DNA from: Heliocidaris erythrogramma
Taxonomy: Eukaryota; Echinodermata; Echinoidea; Camarodonta; Echinometridae
Assembly (NCBI GenBank): GCA_025617745.1
Contig: CM046853.1
Location: 49,406,934-49,470,933, forward strand
DNA length: 64,000 nucleotides
Direction of reading: 5' to 3'
The notes beneath the pieces were generated by a model. It did no database searches, was not told where the DNA came from, and saw only the letters and a program-made list of their open reading frames with translations. The position numbers were made by a program, and so were the translations under genes. This document shows positions 25,240 to 34,329 of the stretch, in pieces; position 1 is the stretch's first letter, and each line of letters opens with the position of its first letter.

Positions 25240-25737
25240 ATATATATATCTCTCTCTATATATATCTATATCTTTCTCTCTCCCTATTCTCTTTTATTTG
25301 TTATACAGTTCTATGGTACGTAATGATGTTTATGGATAGATAATAGTTATAGTTAAAACAGTTATATGTTATAATGGATTTAGTTTTTGGTATAGAAAGA
25401 GTATTCTTTGTAATCTTTTAGTATGTGCATTGTTGGATTGGGTATGAATCGACTACTTTGATAAGTTGTGAGGTTAGTTAAGCTAACTAAGGAACAATAT
25501 AAGCATTCATCAACTCCAAGTAGATATACTCAGATTAATAGTTTGTGGTTACGTGGATTTATGGAAATACCACATTGCTCTATTATCTTTTGTATTATGA
25601 TTATTATGGTTATGTTAAATGTTTAGTACATGTAGAATAAAGATCACTTGTTCATGCCACATCAAAGAGACAGCATCCTGACTCCTTTCTCATCTATTTT
25701 CAATTAGATCCGCCCCCCTCCCCGGGTGGGTGCTACA
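23600..25737 (+). repeat. 5' LTR
   Basis: The LTR is 2,138 bp, unusually long for the size of the internal region. It contains two copies of a 65-base segment (23752-23816 and 25643-25707), a GT microsatellite near 24240, and a long CT/TATA microsatellite at 25100-25290. GAATAAAG at about 25635 could serve as a polyadenylation signal. The GTAAGAAATA after the first 65-base copy and the pyrimidine-rich TTTTCAATTAG of the second resemble splice sites. Confidence 0.92.
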
Positions 25738-25740
25738 ATT

Positions 25741-25758
25741 TGGCGACCCTGCCAGGAC
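25741..25758 (+). other. Primer-binding site, complementary to tRNA-Arg
   Basis: TGGCGACCCTGCCAGGAC starts three bases after the LTR. Its complement ends in CCA preceded by G (the usual discriminator of Arg tRNAs), a 7-base acceptor strand CAGGGTC and a T-stem strand CCTGG. That T-stem is exactly complementary to the CCAGG of the tRNA-like fragment at 25846-25892. This supports tRNA-Arg as the primer. Confidence 0.8.
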
Positions 25759-25943
25759 GGCCATCAACAGAGATAGTTAAAGCAGTGATGCGTCGTCCTA
25801 CTTAAACCGAAACCAAGATTCCCAAGATGTCTTTAGACCAGACGAGCACCAATGGATAAGGCATCTGACTGCGAATCAGGGGATGCCAGGACGGCCATCA
25901 TCAGAGATTGTCTAAGGGAGTGATGCGTCGTAATACATGAACC
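25751..25943 (+). repeat. Duplicated leader segment around a captured tRNA fragment
   Basis: GCCAGGACGGCCATCAACAG... (25751-25808) recurs as GCCAGGACGGCCATCATCAG... (25885-25943), both ending around GTGATGCGTCGT..TA...AACC. The second copy is joined directly to the tRNA-derived stretch at the shared CCAGG. Confidence 0.8.
25846..25892 (+). other. Captured piece of the primer tRNA-Arg
   Basis: The stretch reads like Arg tRNA positions ~10-53: the D-arm CAATGGATAAGGC, the anticodon arm TCTGA-CTGCGAA-TCAGG, the variable loop and the T-stem strand CCAGG. The 5' and 3' acceptor strands are absent, so it is not a functional tRNA gene. The apparent anticodon GCG is not the usual eukaryotic form; ACG with A34 modified to inosine would be copied as G by reverse transcriptase. 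Confidence 0.65.
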
Positions 25944-25962
25944 AGATCCCACGATAAGCAGG

Positions 25963-27267
25963 ATGTTCCTGGAAGAGACGATTACCGAGGTGTTGGCAGC
26001 ACTCCCCCGCCTGCAAGAAAACCAGCTACAAGAAGTTGCTGTACTCCTTGAGATTCCAAAGAAGAGGGTAAGCAAAGTAGAGAGTAAGGGGCGGTTGCGG
26101 TTGTTGGGCTTGGTAACGTTATTTCTCCTCGGAGATGAAGCTGAGGAAAGAGAAGATGGTGGGTTGGAGTTGTACAGGAGGGTGCAGGCAAGGTTGGTGG
26201 AGTGGTCTCCAGACGTCGAGGTAGACGAGAAAGACGGTTCCCCAACGAGAGTTGATGCCCCGAATACAGCCAGTTCATCAAATGATCCTACTCAGTCGAG
26301 GGTGCAAGATGAGGCAGCCTTCTCGTCCTCCAGGTCTCCGGCTGTTGACTCCCTCTTTCGTAAGGAATTCAAGATCAAGGGGCAAATCGGAGAAGTGGGT
26401 CAAAAAGATAAGTTGACCTTCTCAAGCCTGATTCACCAAGTAGACAGGGGCCTGAACCGAGGTTATAATGATGAGGAAGTCGTAGATGCCATCATTAATG
26501 GTATGGCTCCAGGACTTGCCCTTAGGTCATACTTAGAAGCGAAACCAGATGTTAATGCTACTAGTACTAGAGAGCAAACACCCACGAAGAGAAGTAGCCC
26601 TGTAGTGAAACTTCGTGAACAGCACTACGAATATCAAGACAGTGATGCATCCAGTTCGGGTGAGGAAGACTACTACTTGGCAGCAGAAACTAGGAATACT
26701 AACGACAATACTAGACCTCGTAATACTAATACAAGGCCAGAAGAAGCTACAATTCCAGGTAGCACACATCCAAGTAGGCCTATTCCGGATACCATTGATG
26801 CTCAACCACATACTGAGAGAGGACCTAGTGAGGAAAATGAGACTTGGCAGCCAAGAGAAGGTCCAAGGAGAAGCATGAGAAATAGGAGAACCCCCAATAC
26901 ATTCTCCTATGATAGCTTTGGTCACCCTTCGATACATCCTGGTGGTCAAATTAATGTTTCTACTGTGACGAACAACCGAGCCTCCACTACTCAAACCCGT
27001 TCGAACCACCAGATGACTCCTTATGGTTACCATCTTCCTCCTTCATCACAATACCAACCTTCCGCAGCACTCCCTTGCACTCCAATCCCACCTCTACCGG
27101 TTTCAACCTACCATCCACCACCAATCCACCATCAACCACCATTCTACCTGCAACAAACCCCGCCGCCACCTTTCACTTTTGCGCCACCCATTTCAAATGA
27201 ACATTACTCTCCAACGATGACGCTACTGTCCGTGCCTAGAGAACCACTTACCCAACACCGAGCGTGA
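25963..27267 (+). CDS. Gag-like ORF fused to a pol C-terminal tail
   Basis: The ORF is 434 codons and uninterrupted. Residues about 1-90 are helical and charged. Residues 134-192 (KEFKIKG..., LTFSSLIHQVDRGL, GMAPGLALRSYLE) match the gag pattern common in Gypsy-type elements of marine invertebrates and fish, as I know that family. Residues about 220-300 are acidic and polar. Residues 300-322 (PRRSMRNRRTPNTFSYDSFG) look like the RRS.RNRQPP...TYD.LG tail that follows integrase in many Gypsy pol proteins. The last ~110 residues are rich in Pro, His and Tyr. No zinc knuckle, protease DSG or RT YxDD is present. The simplest reading is an internal deletion that joined gag to the pol tail in frame. 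The product could still be a particle protein, which would explain why the frame is kept. Confidence 0.7.
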   Translation: MFLEETITEVLAALPRLQENQLQEVAVLLEIPKKRVSKVESKGRLRLLGLVTLFLLGDEAEEREDGGLELYRRVQARLVEWSPDVEVDEKDGSPTRVDAPNTASSSNDPTQSRVQDEAAFSSSRSPAVDSLFRKEFKIKGQIGEVGQKDKLTFSSLIHQVDRGLNRGYNDEEVVDAIINGMAPGLALRSYLEAKPDVNATSTREQTPTKRSSPVVKLREQHYEYQDSDASSSGEEDYYLAAETRNTNDNTRPRNTNTRPEEATIPGSTHPSRPIPDTIDAQPHTERGPSEENETWQPREGPRRSMRNRRTPNTFSYDSFGHPSIHPGGQINVSTVTNNRASTTQTRSNHQMTPYGYHLPPSSQYQPSAALPCTPIPPLPVSTYHPPPIHHQPPFYLQQTPPPPFTFAPPISNEHYSPTMTLLSVPREPLTQHRA

Positions 27268-27903
27268 ATATACATTCTGTGATCATACTACTGGAACAAT
27301 TCGAAAAAAATGAAAGTAGTGCCTTTTGAGTTAACAGGGAACAGAATAACCGATTATCAATGAGTGAAACCGAACAATGATATTTTGTGAGAAAGTGATA
27401 TCCAAGATCATGTGACCTCACAAAATGTGTTGTGGACACATGCACAGTCGAAGCCCTAAGCGATGACACATGATGATGATCTAGAGGATCAAAGTGACGG
27501 AGATACTGGGAACTGTCGACACTCCCAGAGGAAACCTCACCGTATGTCAGCCGTATAAAGGAAATTGAAAATGCTTTAGAGTGGAAGTGCATACTTAGTT
27601 CATTCATTGATATAGAGAGCCATCCGCGTATAAAGATAGAATATCACGTAATTTTAACTTTGGGAAACTTCATCGAAGACACTTTTATATATATACATGT
27701 ATATATATCGGACATTGATGCAGCAGCTAGAGACTCAGTGATGATATGCATTTGATGTTTTGTTTTGTTTTGTTGCGGTTTTTTTTTTTTTTGCTTCTCC
27801 TGATTGGTTGAAAGTACTGAAACCATATTGTTTCAGTGAATTACTATCATTTCTTTTATGCTTAATTTCTAATTGGTAGAAATGTCCGGCGGACATTTAT
27901 TTT

Positions 27904-27915
27904 TGGAGGGGAAGT
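27904..27915 (+). other. Polypurine tract
   Basis: TGGAGGGGAAGT lies immediately upstream of the 3' LTR TGTGGAG, the position and composition needed for plus-strand priming. Confidence 0.75.
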
Positions 27916-29515
27916 TGTGGAGCCCCACAGAATATAGAATACCCCCCCCCCCCCATTTTTTGTGTAACTAACATTACTTTTGTGAATAACAAAATATGCA
28001 CCCCTATTTGGAAAATGGAGTAGTCCAGCCCCAGAGCCAAGATGCTGTTTAAACATGTGGCCTGCCCATCACTTGTTAATGCCACATCAAAGAGACAGCA
28101 TCCTGACTCCTTTCTCATCTATTTTCAATTAGGTAAGAAATACATTTTTTTACTATCTTTCAGTTATATTTGTTGCAATGAGTGTGAGTGCTATTGCTGG
28201 AAATGTTATCAATGTGTAAGTTATAATATTATCCATTGTTGTACATAATTTAACAGTATTTAGATAAAAGAATTGAGTGAACTTGTTGAGAGCTAAGAAA
28301 GTGAGAGAATGAGTTGAATATATATATTTCTCCTATTTCAGAGTCTTTACAAGATAATTGCTCCATCTCATGTAATTATATAATGCATGTTAGAAAGGTT
28401 ATAACTTTCGTTGAAGTAATTATTATATTATATCCAGTATTAATTAGGATAGACAATTTTCCCTTTGTTCAGTATTATGAGAAAGCATGGTCGTAGAGTT
28501 GCCCCCATGTGGTTGTGAGATGCTCCATGCATACTCAGGAGATACTGTAACAAAGTGTGTGTGTATGTGTGTGTGTGTGTGTGTATGTGTTATAGAGGAA
28601 GTGTGAAACTTCTAAGATACTATATGCAGTAGGAAATAGCCCAGTGTGTTATGTAACAGTACTAGCAAAGTACATAAACTTGGTACAGGTACTGTGTGCT
28701 CCTAAGGAGAAATGCAAACACGGGTATGAGGGACTGAATGTGAATATTACAGTTCAAGGGTCTAGAATGCATGAATGATCCACAGTCTCAGCAAAAGAAA
28801 TAGTAAGGATATTGTTAGAAAATGGATATATGAATGGTTAAGCCAACATTCAATATCTGTAGCTTGTATATTCTTTGAATGGATAGGTTCATGAAGTTTT
28901 ATGATAGAGGATTTTCATGATTGTTCGATAACACAATCGAGATGAAAAGTTATTATAGTTTAGGAGTAAAGCTCCAAGGACAGCTTAATTGTATTGTCCC
29001 TTATCATATGTGGAATAGTTTCTATCTGACTTCTCTCAAAATATAGTTATTATTATTGTTAGTTACATGTATAAGATTGAACATTTATTTGTCTAGGATG
29101 CAGACATTTGATTTATGCTATTTTTAAAGTGGTACTATAGAAGTAGAGCATGTAGGAAAAGTTGGGATAGTGTTATAACAAGTTTTATTAATGATTGAGA
29201 AGTGCTAGGATGAAGTATGAAGACTTTTGAGATATGAATATGATCTTGATCTAATGATAATCTTGTTAAAGTTAGGAGTTATTGTAAGAAAACAATCAAG
29301 AGTTAGAATTGCATTGATGATAGAATATGGTTTTGTTAGTTTGTGAGAATGGAAGTAGATGTAGGATCTTAGCACCATGTCAAGGAGTGATGCTGTGTTT
29401 ACTTTGTAGATTATCTCTCTCCCTCTCCCTCTTGTATCCCCCTCTCTCTCTCTCTCCCTCTTGTATCTCCCTCTCTCTCCTTCTTGTATCTCCCCCTCTC
29501 TCCCTCTTGTATCTC

Positions 29516-29552
<37 letters not shown>

Positions 29553-30045
29553 ATATATATATCTCTCTCTATATATATCTATATCTTTCTCTCTCCCTAT
29601 TCTCTTTTATTTGTTATACAGTTCTATGGTACGTAATGATGTTTATGGATAGATAATAGTTATAGTTAAAACAGTTATATGTTATAATGGATTTAGTTTT
29701 TGGTATAGAAAGAGTATTCTTTGTAATCTTTTAGTATGTGCATTGTTGGATTGGGTATGAATCGACTACTTTGATAAGTTGTGAGGTTAGTTAAGCTAAC
29801 TAAGGAACAATATAAGCATTCATCAACTCCAAGTAGATATACTCAGATTAATAGTTTGTGGTTACGTGGATTTATGGAAATACCACATTGCTATCTTTTG
29901 TATTATGATTATTATGGTTATGTTAAATGTTTAGTACATGTAGAATAAAGATCACTTGTTAATGCCACATCAAAGAGACAGCATCCTGACTCCTTTCTCA
30001 TCTATTTTCAATTAGATCCGCCCCCCTCCCCGGGTGGGTGCTACA
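27916..30045 (+). repeat. 3' LTR
   Basis: 2,130 bp, matching the 5' LTR apart from small indels and a few substitutions. The second 65-base segment (29951-30015) here has TTGTTAATG, as in the first copy, whereas the 5' LTR has TTGTTCATG. The right flank begins ATAA. Confidence 0.92.
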
Positions 30046-30049
30046 ATAA

Positions 30050-31122
30050 GACCAGGCAGCTCAGATTTTATCAAGCCTCTACAAAGTTACCAAATCACTT
30101 TAATTCTTTTTTTTAGATAGTCTACCCGGCCTGGGACATACATTTCAACAACGATCACTACACACGACGTGTAAAACCTATGAGGGTTGTATGACACAAG
30201 TGACTCACACGCTAACTTCTAGCGAATCGCTGAGATGCGGAGAGTTTAGCCGTCGGGGTTGAAGGGTCCTAGCGTAGAACATTGTTTTTAGCATTCCTTT
30301 CAAATATTTACACTTAAATTCACCAGAAACCGAAATTCACCGAAACTATAAGTGAGCTTTAACGATCTGAAATGAGCAAGAGAAGAAGGTATTCTTTACA
30401 TATTTTGTGACGGTGCAAATGTATGATTGATGGTCTAGTAATGAATAGAATTAATTCAGCATGCAGGCTAGACATATTCATTACAAAGGATATTGTACCG
30501 TACTGCACCGTGAATGTATTTTGAATGAGTTTGAGCCTAGTCTCGTATAGTCTCATTACATCATCCCTCTCAAGACAAAACTTCTGACTATCTTCTCTCC
30601 TTATATAATGATTCGATATTTTGGGGACACTTTCAAGGTTCAAAACCCAGATGGTGTGTTCACATGATCAGATCTCCGCGTTGTTCATAGGGTCATTGAT
30701 ATGAACACATTATAAGGCCAGGAGCCTGTCCCGAAATATTCACCACATTTTATCCATAAGATTTGACCCCTTAAAGTTACTTAGACGATCTAAGTCATTG
30801 ACAAAAAGGTTGTCAGCCAGACCGTAGGCGTCGGGTTTAGCCCCCAGTGCCCCAAAAAGAGACCCCAAAGTTGGATCGATTTCACCACATCTCCCCAATG
30901 CACCAAGCTATGTCAGTGGGAAGTAGTATGACTGGACATTAAAAAAAACATGACAGACGGCCCCTAAAACATGTAAAAATTGGGGTAAATTTTCCCCCTT
31001 GAAGCCCAGGGACCAAATTTTGTCAGAAGGAAGAGCTATGGATGTACATTCCAAAAATATAAAAACTGACAAAATTGTCTTTCGGGAAGGGGGTATCATA
31101 CCCCGGAAATGAAAACCCCAAA
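30050..31122. other. Non-genic stretch
   Basis: No exon or transposon terminus was recognised. Open frames here are short and lack family motifs. Confidence 0.4.
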
Positions 31123-31532
31123 GTGCCCTTTGACAACGCTTTGCCCCCCCCCCCTACCCCCAACCCCCCCCCCCCCCCAAAAAAAGAGAGAAATACTCTG
31201 TATGTAAAGAAAAAAACATTTTTTATCTTCTGGCTATGATAACTCAAAAGCGTTTTGTTCAATTCAATTCAAATGTGTTTAGATAATCCTGACAAAAAAA
31301 AATTTGTCTACTTTTGAGAAAGCAATGCATTTTTCAGAATTTAATAAATTATTAATTAAAAAACCAATTAACACCAAATTGCACCTAAAGAAGATTAATA
31401 TACTCAAGTATGTTATGACAATTTAAATTGAAATGAATAAAAACACTCTTGAGTTATCATAGTCAGAATATAAGAAAATGTTTTTCTTTACATACAGAGC
31501 ATTTAGGGGGCAAAGCGTTGTTAAAGGGGCAC
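31123..31532. mobile_element. Inverted-repeat (foldback) element, about 410 bp
   Basis: GTGCCCTTTGACAACGCTTT on the left pairs with AAAGCGTTGTTAAAGGGGCAC on the right. The arms continue inward through TGTATGTAAAGAAAAAAACA and its complement at 31478-31497, giving arms of over 130 bases around an AT-rich loop. MITE-like, with no target duplication established. Confidence 0.65.
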
Positions 31533-31764
31533 ATTGTTGTTTTTTCAATACCATAATTTACTTGAAAATATATTTTCTTAAATCCTTTTCATGGTTTTCT
31601 TGCTGTTTTTAAAGTTTGTATTATTTTTTTTAATGATAGCTAAAACATTATCAATGTACCTTTAAACTGGGGTATATTTTGATCTAGTGTTTCATATGAA
31701 TTATTACACTTGCCCTGATTGCTTATTATTATTATCTAATTATGTTTGGTCTGATTTTATGGCA

Positions 31765-32112
31765 CTATCTAATTTTTTGGGTTGATAACATGAGACTATC
31801 AATCGATACTTTCAAAGGGAACGATATTCGCCAAATTATACCAAATCCGCCAGCCCTTTCGTAGCCTTCAATCAAGGCGGCTGCTCTATCGATCTCCTGG
31901 TCGATCCTCGAAACGCGCCGAATAGTCCTCTGATTGCGCGGGAAGTCGACACACGCGTGCAGCTTGCTGTACACCGCCTTTGAACCAGAGCTATACATAC
32001 ATAGAGTCCTGACACTGGAGGTCGCTTCTGGTTGTTCAGTCATTTCATGAAGCTTCAAAAATTTCCCTCTCATAGAGAATGTACGTGAAAAGGGAACTAT
32101 TGGGAGCTCCAT
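31765..32112 (-). CDS. Unrecognised ORF, possible gene fragment
   Basis: The open frame of 115 codons includes the segment NQRTIRRVSRIDQEIDRAAAL, which looks coding. An ~85-base part (about 31850-31935) is repeated in inverse orientation at 34014-34110, where the frame has stops. A few bases upstream, in another frame, lies an AACATGGCGGATC sequence resembling a YY1-type start-site motif. I do not recognise a family, and no splice structure could be established. Confidence 0.25.
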   Translation of the reverse strand: MELPIVPFSRTFSMRGKFLKLHEMTEQPEATSSVRTLCMYSSGSKAVYSKLHACVDFPRNQRTIRRVSRIDQEIDRAAALIEGYERAGGFGIIWRISFPLKVSIDSLMLSTQKIR

Positions 32113-32282
32113 GATCCGCCATGTTTTAAACGGTTTTAAACAAAGACCGCGTACGCGTAGGCTTATTATGCGCGTGTCATAACTCTTTCTATCAACGCGC
32201 TCTGCTTTGAACGCCCGTCAGCGTCATCAATATTCATATATTCAAGATGACCGAGAGTATATGAATCATTCAACAACCTTCC

Positions 32283-32885
32283 CAAATAGGGCAGTATAGC
32301 CTTTTGACAAGGCCCTCGTGACTTGGCTATTTTTCTCGGCAAGTAAGCTAGTAGTGGCTGCATAACAAGACTAGACGCCTAGCCCGATGAATGCGCGATG
32401 GAGCGACGTGAGTCGCGAGGGCCTTTTGGAACCTGGCCAATATTTCTTATGCTATCATTTGTTCCTAGCGAGGATCTGCTACCTTATAGGTAGGAGCCAA
32501 TCAGCGAAAGTACCTTCGCATGACGTCAGCATAAATTGGGTATGCAAATTCGCCTTCATCTCGAGGTAGCTCGCTCGGTACCCGGCGCCACGGCCCGTGC
32601 AAGCTACATCAGTCATGGAAAGCAAGCCCCGAAGATACCGTTGTGATTGGTCGATAATCCTCGGTAGGCGTGTTTTAGCATACGAATGTCAACTCGTGAA
32701 TAATTCATATCGACGATGGAAACCCAGGTTCCAAAAGGCCTCGCGACTAAAGTCCCTCGATCGCGCGTTCACCAGGGCTGTGTTGATTCTTTTCGTCGCC
32801 GGCTAGTCTCATCTCAGGCACAGCATGACGAGGAAAATAGCCAAGTCACGAGGCCTTGTCAAAAGGCTAAGGGCAGTACGACTCG
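32283..32885. mobile_element. Foldback element, about 600 bp
   Basis: GCCTTTTGACAAGGCC and CTCGTGACTTGGCTATTTT on the left are mirrored by AAAATAGCCAAGTCACGAG and GGCCTTGTCAAAAGGC on the right. A second inner pair, CGAGGGCCTTTTGGAACCTGG (32418) with CCAGGTTCCAAAAGGCCTCG (32727), extends the arms. The centre contains CG-rich unique sequence. Non-coding. Confidence 0.7.
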
Positions 32886-33636
32886 TTATGTTTTTAACCC
32901 ACAGATTTAAACATAAACACTGAACTCTATTGTTCAGTGCGTTTAACCAATCAAATACTAGTAATTAAAAGGAACCGTAACGGGAAAGATTGAGCTCTTC
33001 CAGTATACAGTGGGGACCGAGAAGGGTAGATAGCGGGATAAAGCTGAAATTATTTGTAATTTTCTTTTCTCTTGATAAAAAAATCAACTCACAAATAGAT
33101 GTTTGCTCATTTTTCAAAAAGAAAATGGTCAACAGTCTTACTTTTCTTATATGTGGAAATTATCATGTCCTATTTGCGATAACAAATTTTTACTTTCCCC
33201 ATTTTTGGAATCAGCTGAGCGGTCTCTTCACGCCATGTCACAGAAGCTTTTGATTGGTTCATTTTCTCTACCAGGAAATGAATTATTCATGAAAATTTTT
33301 CGTAGAAAATTGACGAAAGATTTCAAAGTTAAATATAAGAAAACAATAAGTAACGTTGACGGGTACGTAGAGGCTACAGCCCTGGAAAAAATATTAGACC
33401 AAGCTCCAATTATAGGGTAATATATGAAGCATACAAACGAACAAATGTGAGATTTTCATTGAACCTCCTTGAATGAATAGCATATCACAGAAATTCTAAG
33501 TTGCTATTAATTTTATTTCCTGTTACTAACATTAGTCTTGGTCTAATAATTTTGTCCATAGCTTCGGATTAGATTTCCTAATTGGATATTCCCTTTGATA
33601 TTCCTGCAGCTCACTGAACTGCTTAATTAATTTCGT

Positions 33637-33850
33637 ATAGATGATTTTATTAACTTATTATTCGAAACGGGTCCGAACAGGGAAAACGTGGCAGCGAACG
33701 TATATGAGTTCGAATACATTAAAGGAAAACATAGTTACCAAGTTGGTGATACCGAAATGGAAACTTTCGATATCACCAGTCTGGAAAATTGTTATCAACA
33801 AGCCATAGAACCAAATAATAGACCAAGACTGATGATGTTATTTCTGTGGT
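33637..33850 (+). CDS. Exon-like segment of an unrecognised protein
   Basis: After the possible acceptor TTTCGTATAG at about 33638, a frame of about 70 codons runs through FETGPNRENVAANVYEFEYI, GDTEMETFDITSLENC and RPRLMMLFLW to TGGTAAG, a plausible donor. Composition and low repeat content look coding. An adjacent frame at about 33240-33418 (FRRKLTKDFKVKYKKTISNV) could be a preceding exon, but the splice phases I tried did not fit. Family unknown. Confidence 0.25.
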
Positions 33851-34145
33851 AAGAAGGAAATAAAATACCACAATAGCAACTTCAAATTTCTAAAATATGT
33901 TTTTTAATCAAAGATTCAGAAGGAGGTACAATGAAAGTGTCATTTTTGTTCGTTTGTATGCATAATACATCACCCCTGTAACTGAAGCTTGCATGGTCTA
34001 ATTATTTTTTCCAGGGCTGAGACTTCAAGCGCAGTAATCAGAGGATGATTCCGCGCGTTTCGAGGATCGACCAGGGGATCGACAGAGCAGCACAATCGCC
34101 TTGATTAGAGGCGAGCCCTTTCGCCGAGCAGAGTAAAATGCGCCG

Positions 34146-34206
34146 GGCAGATTGTGTGCCGTCACCAAATCCGACGGGCGGATTTTGTGACGGTACACAA
34201 TCTGCC
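34146..34206. repeat. Compact 61-base hairpin
   Basis: GGCAGATTGTGTGCCGTCAC and its near-perfect complement GTGACGGTACACAATCTGCC enclose AAATCCG/CGGATTT and a 5-base loop ACGGG, giving a stem of about 28 pairs with two mismatches. It could be a very small MITE or the precursor of a structured small RNA. Confidence 0.75.
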
Positions 34207-34329
34207 GCGTAACACGATCCGCCGTCACACTGGTCGCTGTATGAAGCAGAAAATGGTGCTCTCCGAATCCATTTTCTCGGATTGTTTCTTCCGAATATAT
34301 TATACAATTTTTGTCTCGTTAAAATCGTC

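Larger units (their letters stand above)
23600..30045 (+). mobile_element. Complete LTR retrotransposon, 6,446 bp, non-autonomous
   Basis: Two near-identical direct repeats of 2,138 and 2,130 bp begin TGTGGAGCCCCACAG and end GGGTGGGTGCTACA (TG...CA). They are flanked by the 4-bp duplication ATAA at 23596-23599 and 30046-30049. Between them lie a primer-binding site, a leader, one 434-codon ORF and a polypurine tract, in the order expected of Ty3/Gypsy-type elements. The internal region is only 2,178 bp and lacks protease, reverse transcriptase, RNase H and integrase core. Movement therefore would need a helper element. The few LTR differences (a 3-bp indel, poly-C and CT-run lengths, single substitutions) point to recent insertion. 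Confidence 0.93.

Noticed and set aside
25014..25343. 109-codon frame with Leu/Ser runs, repeated at 29327-29656
   Set aside because: Translation of the CT/TA microsatellite inside both LTRs.
23600..30045. Segmental duplication instead of an LTR element
   Set aside because: TG...CA ends, ATAA target duplication, primer site three bases inside the left repeat and a polypurine tract beside the right repeat together identify an LTR retrotransposon.
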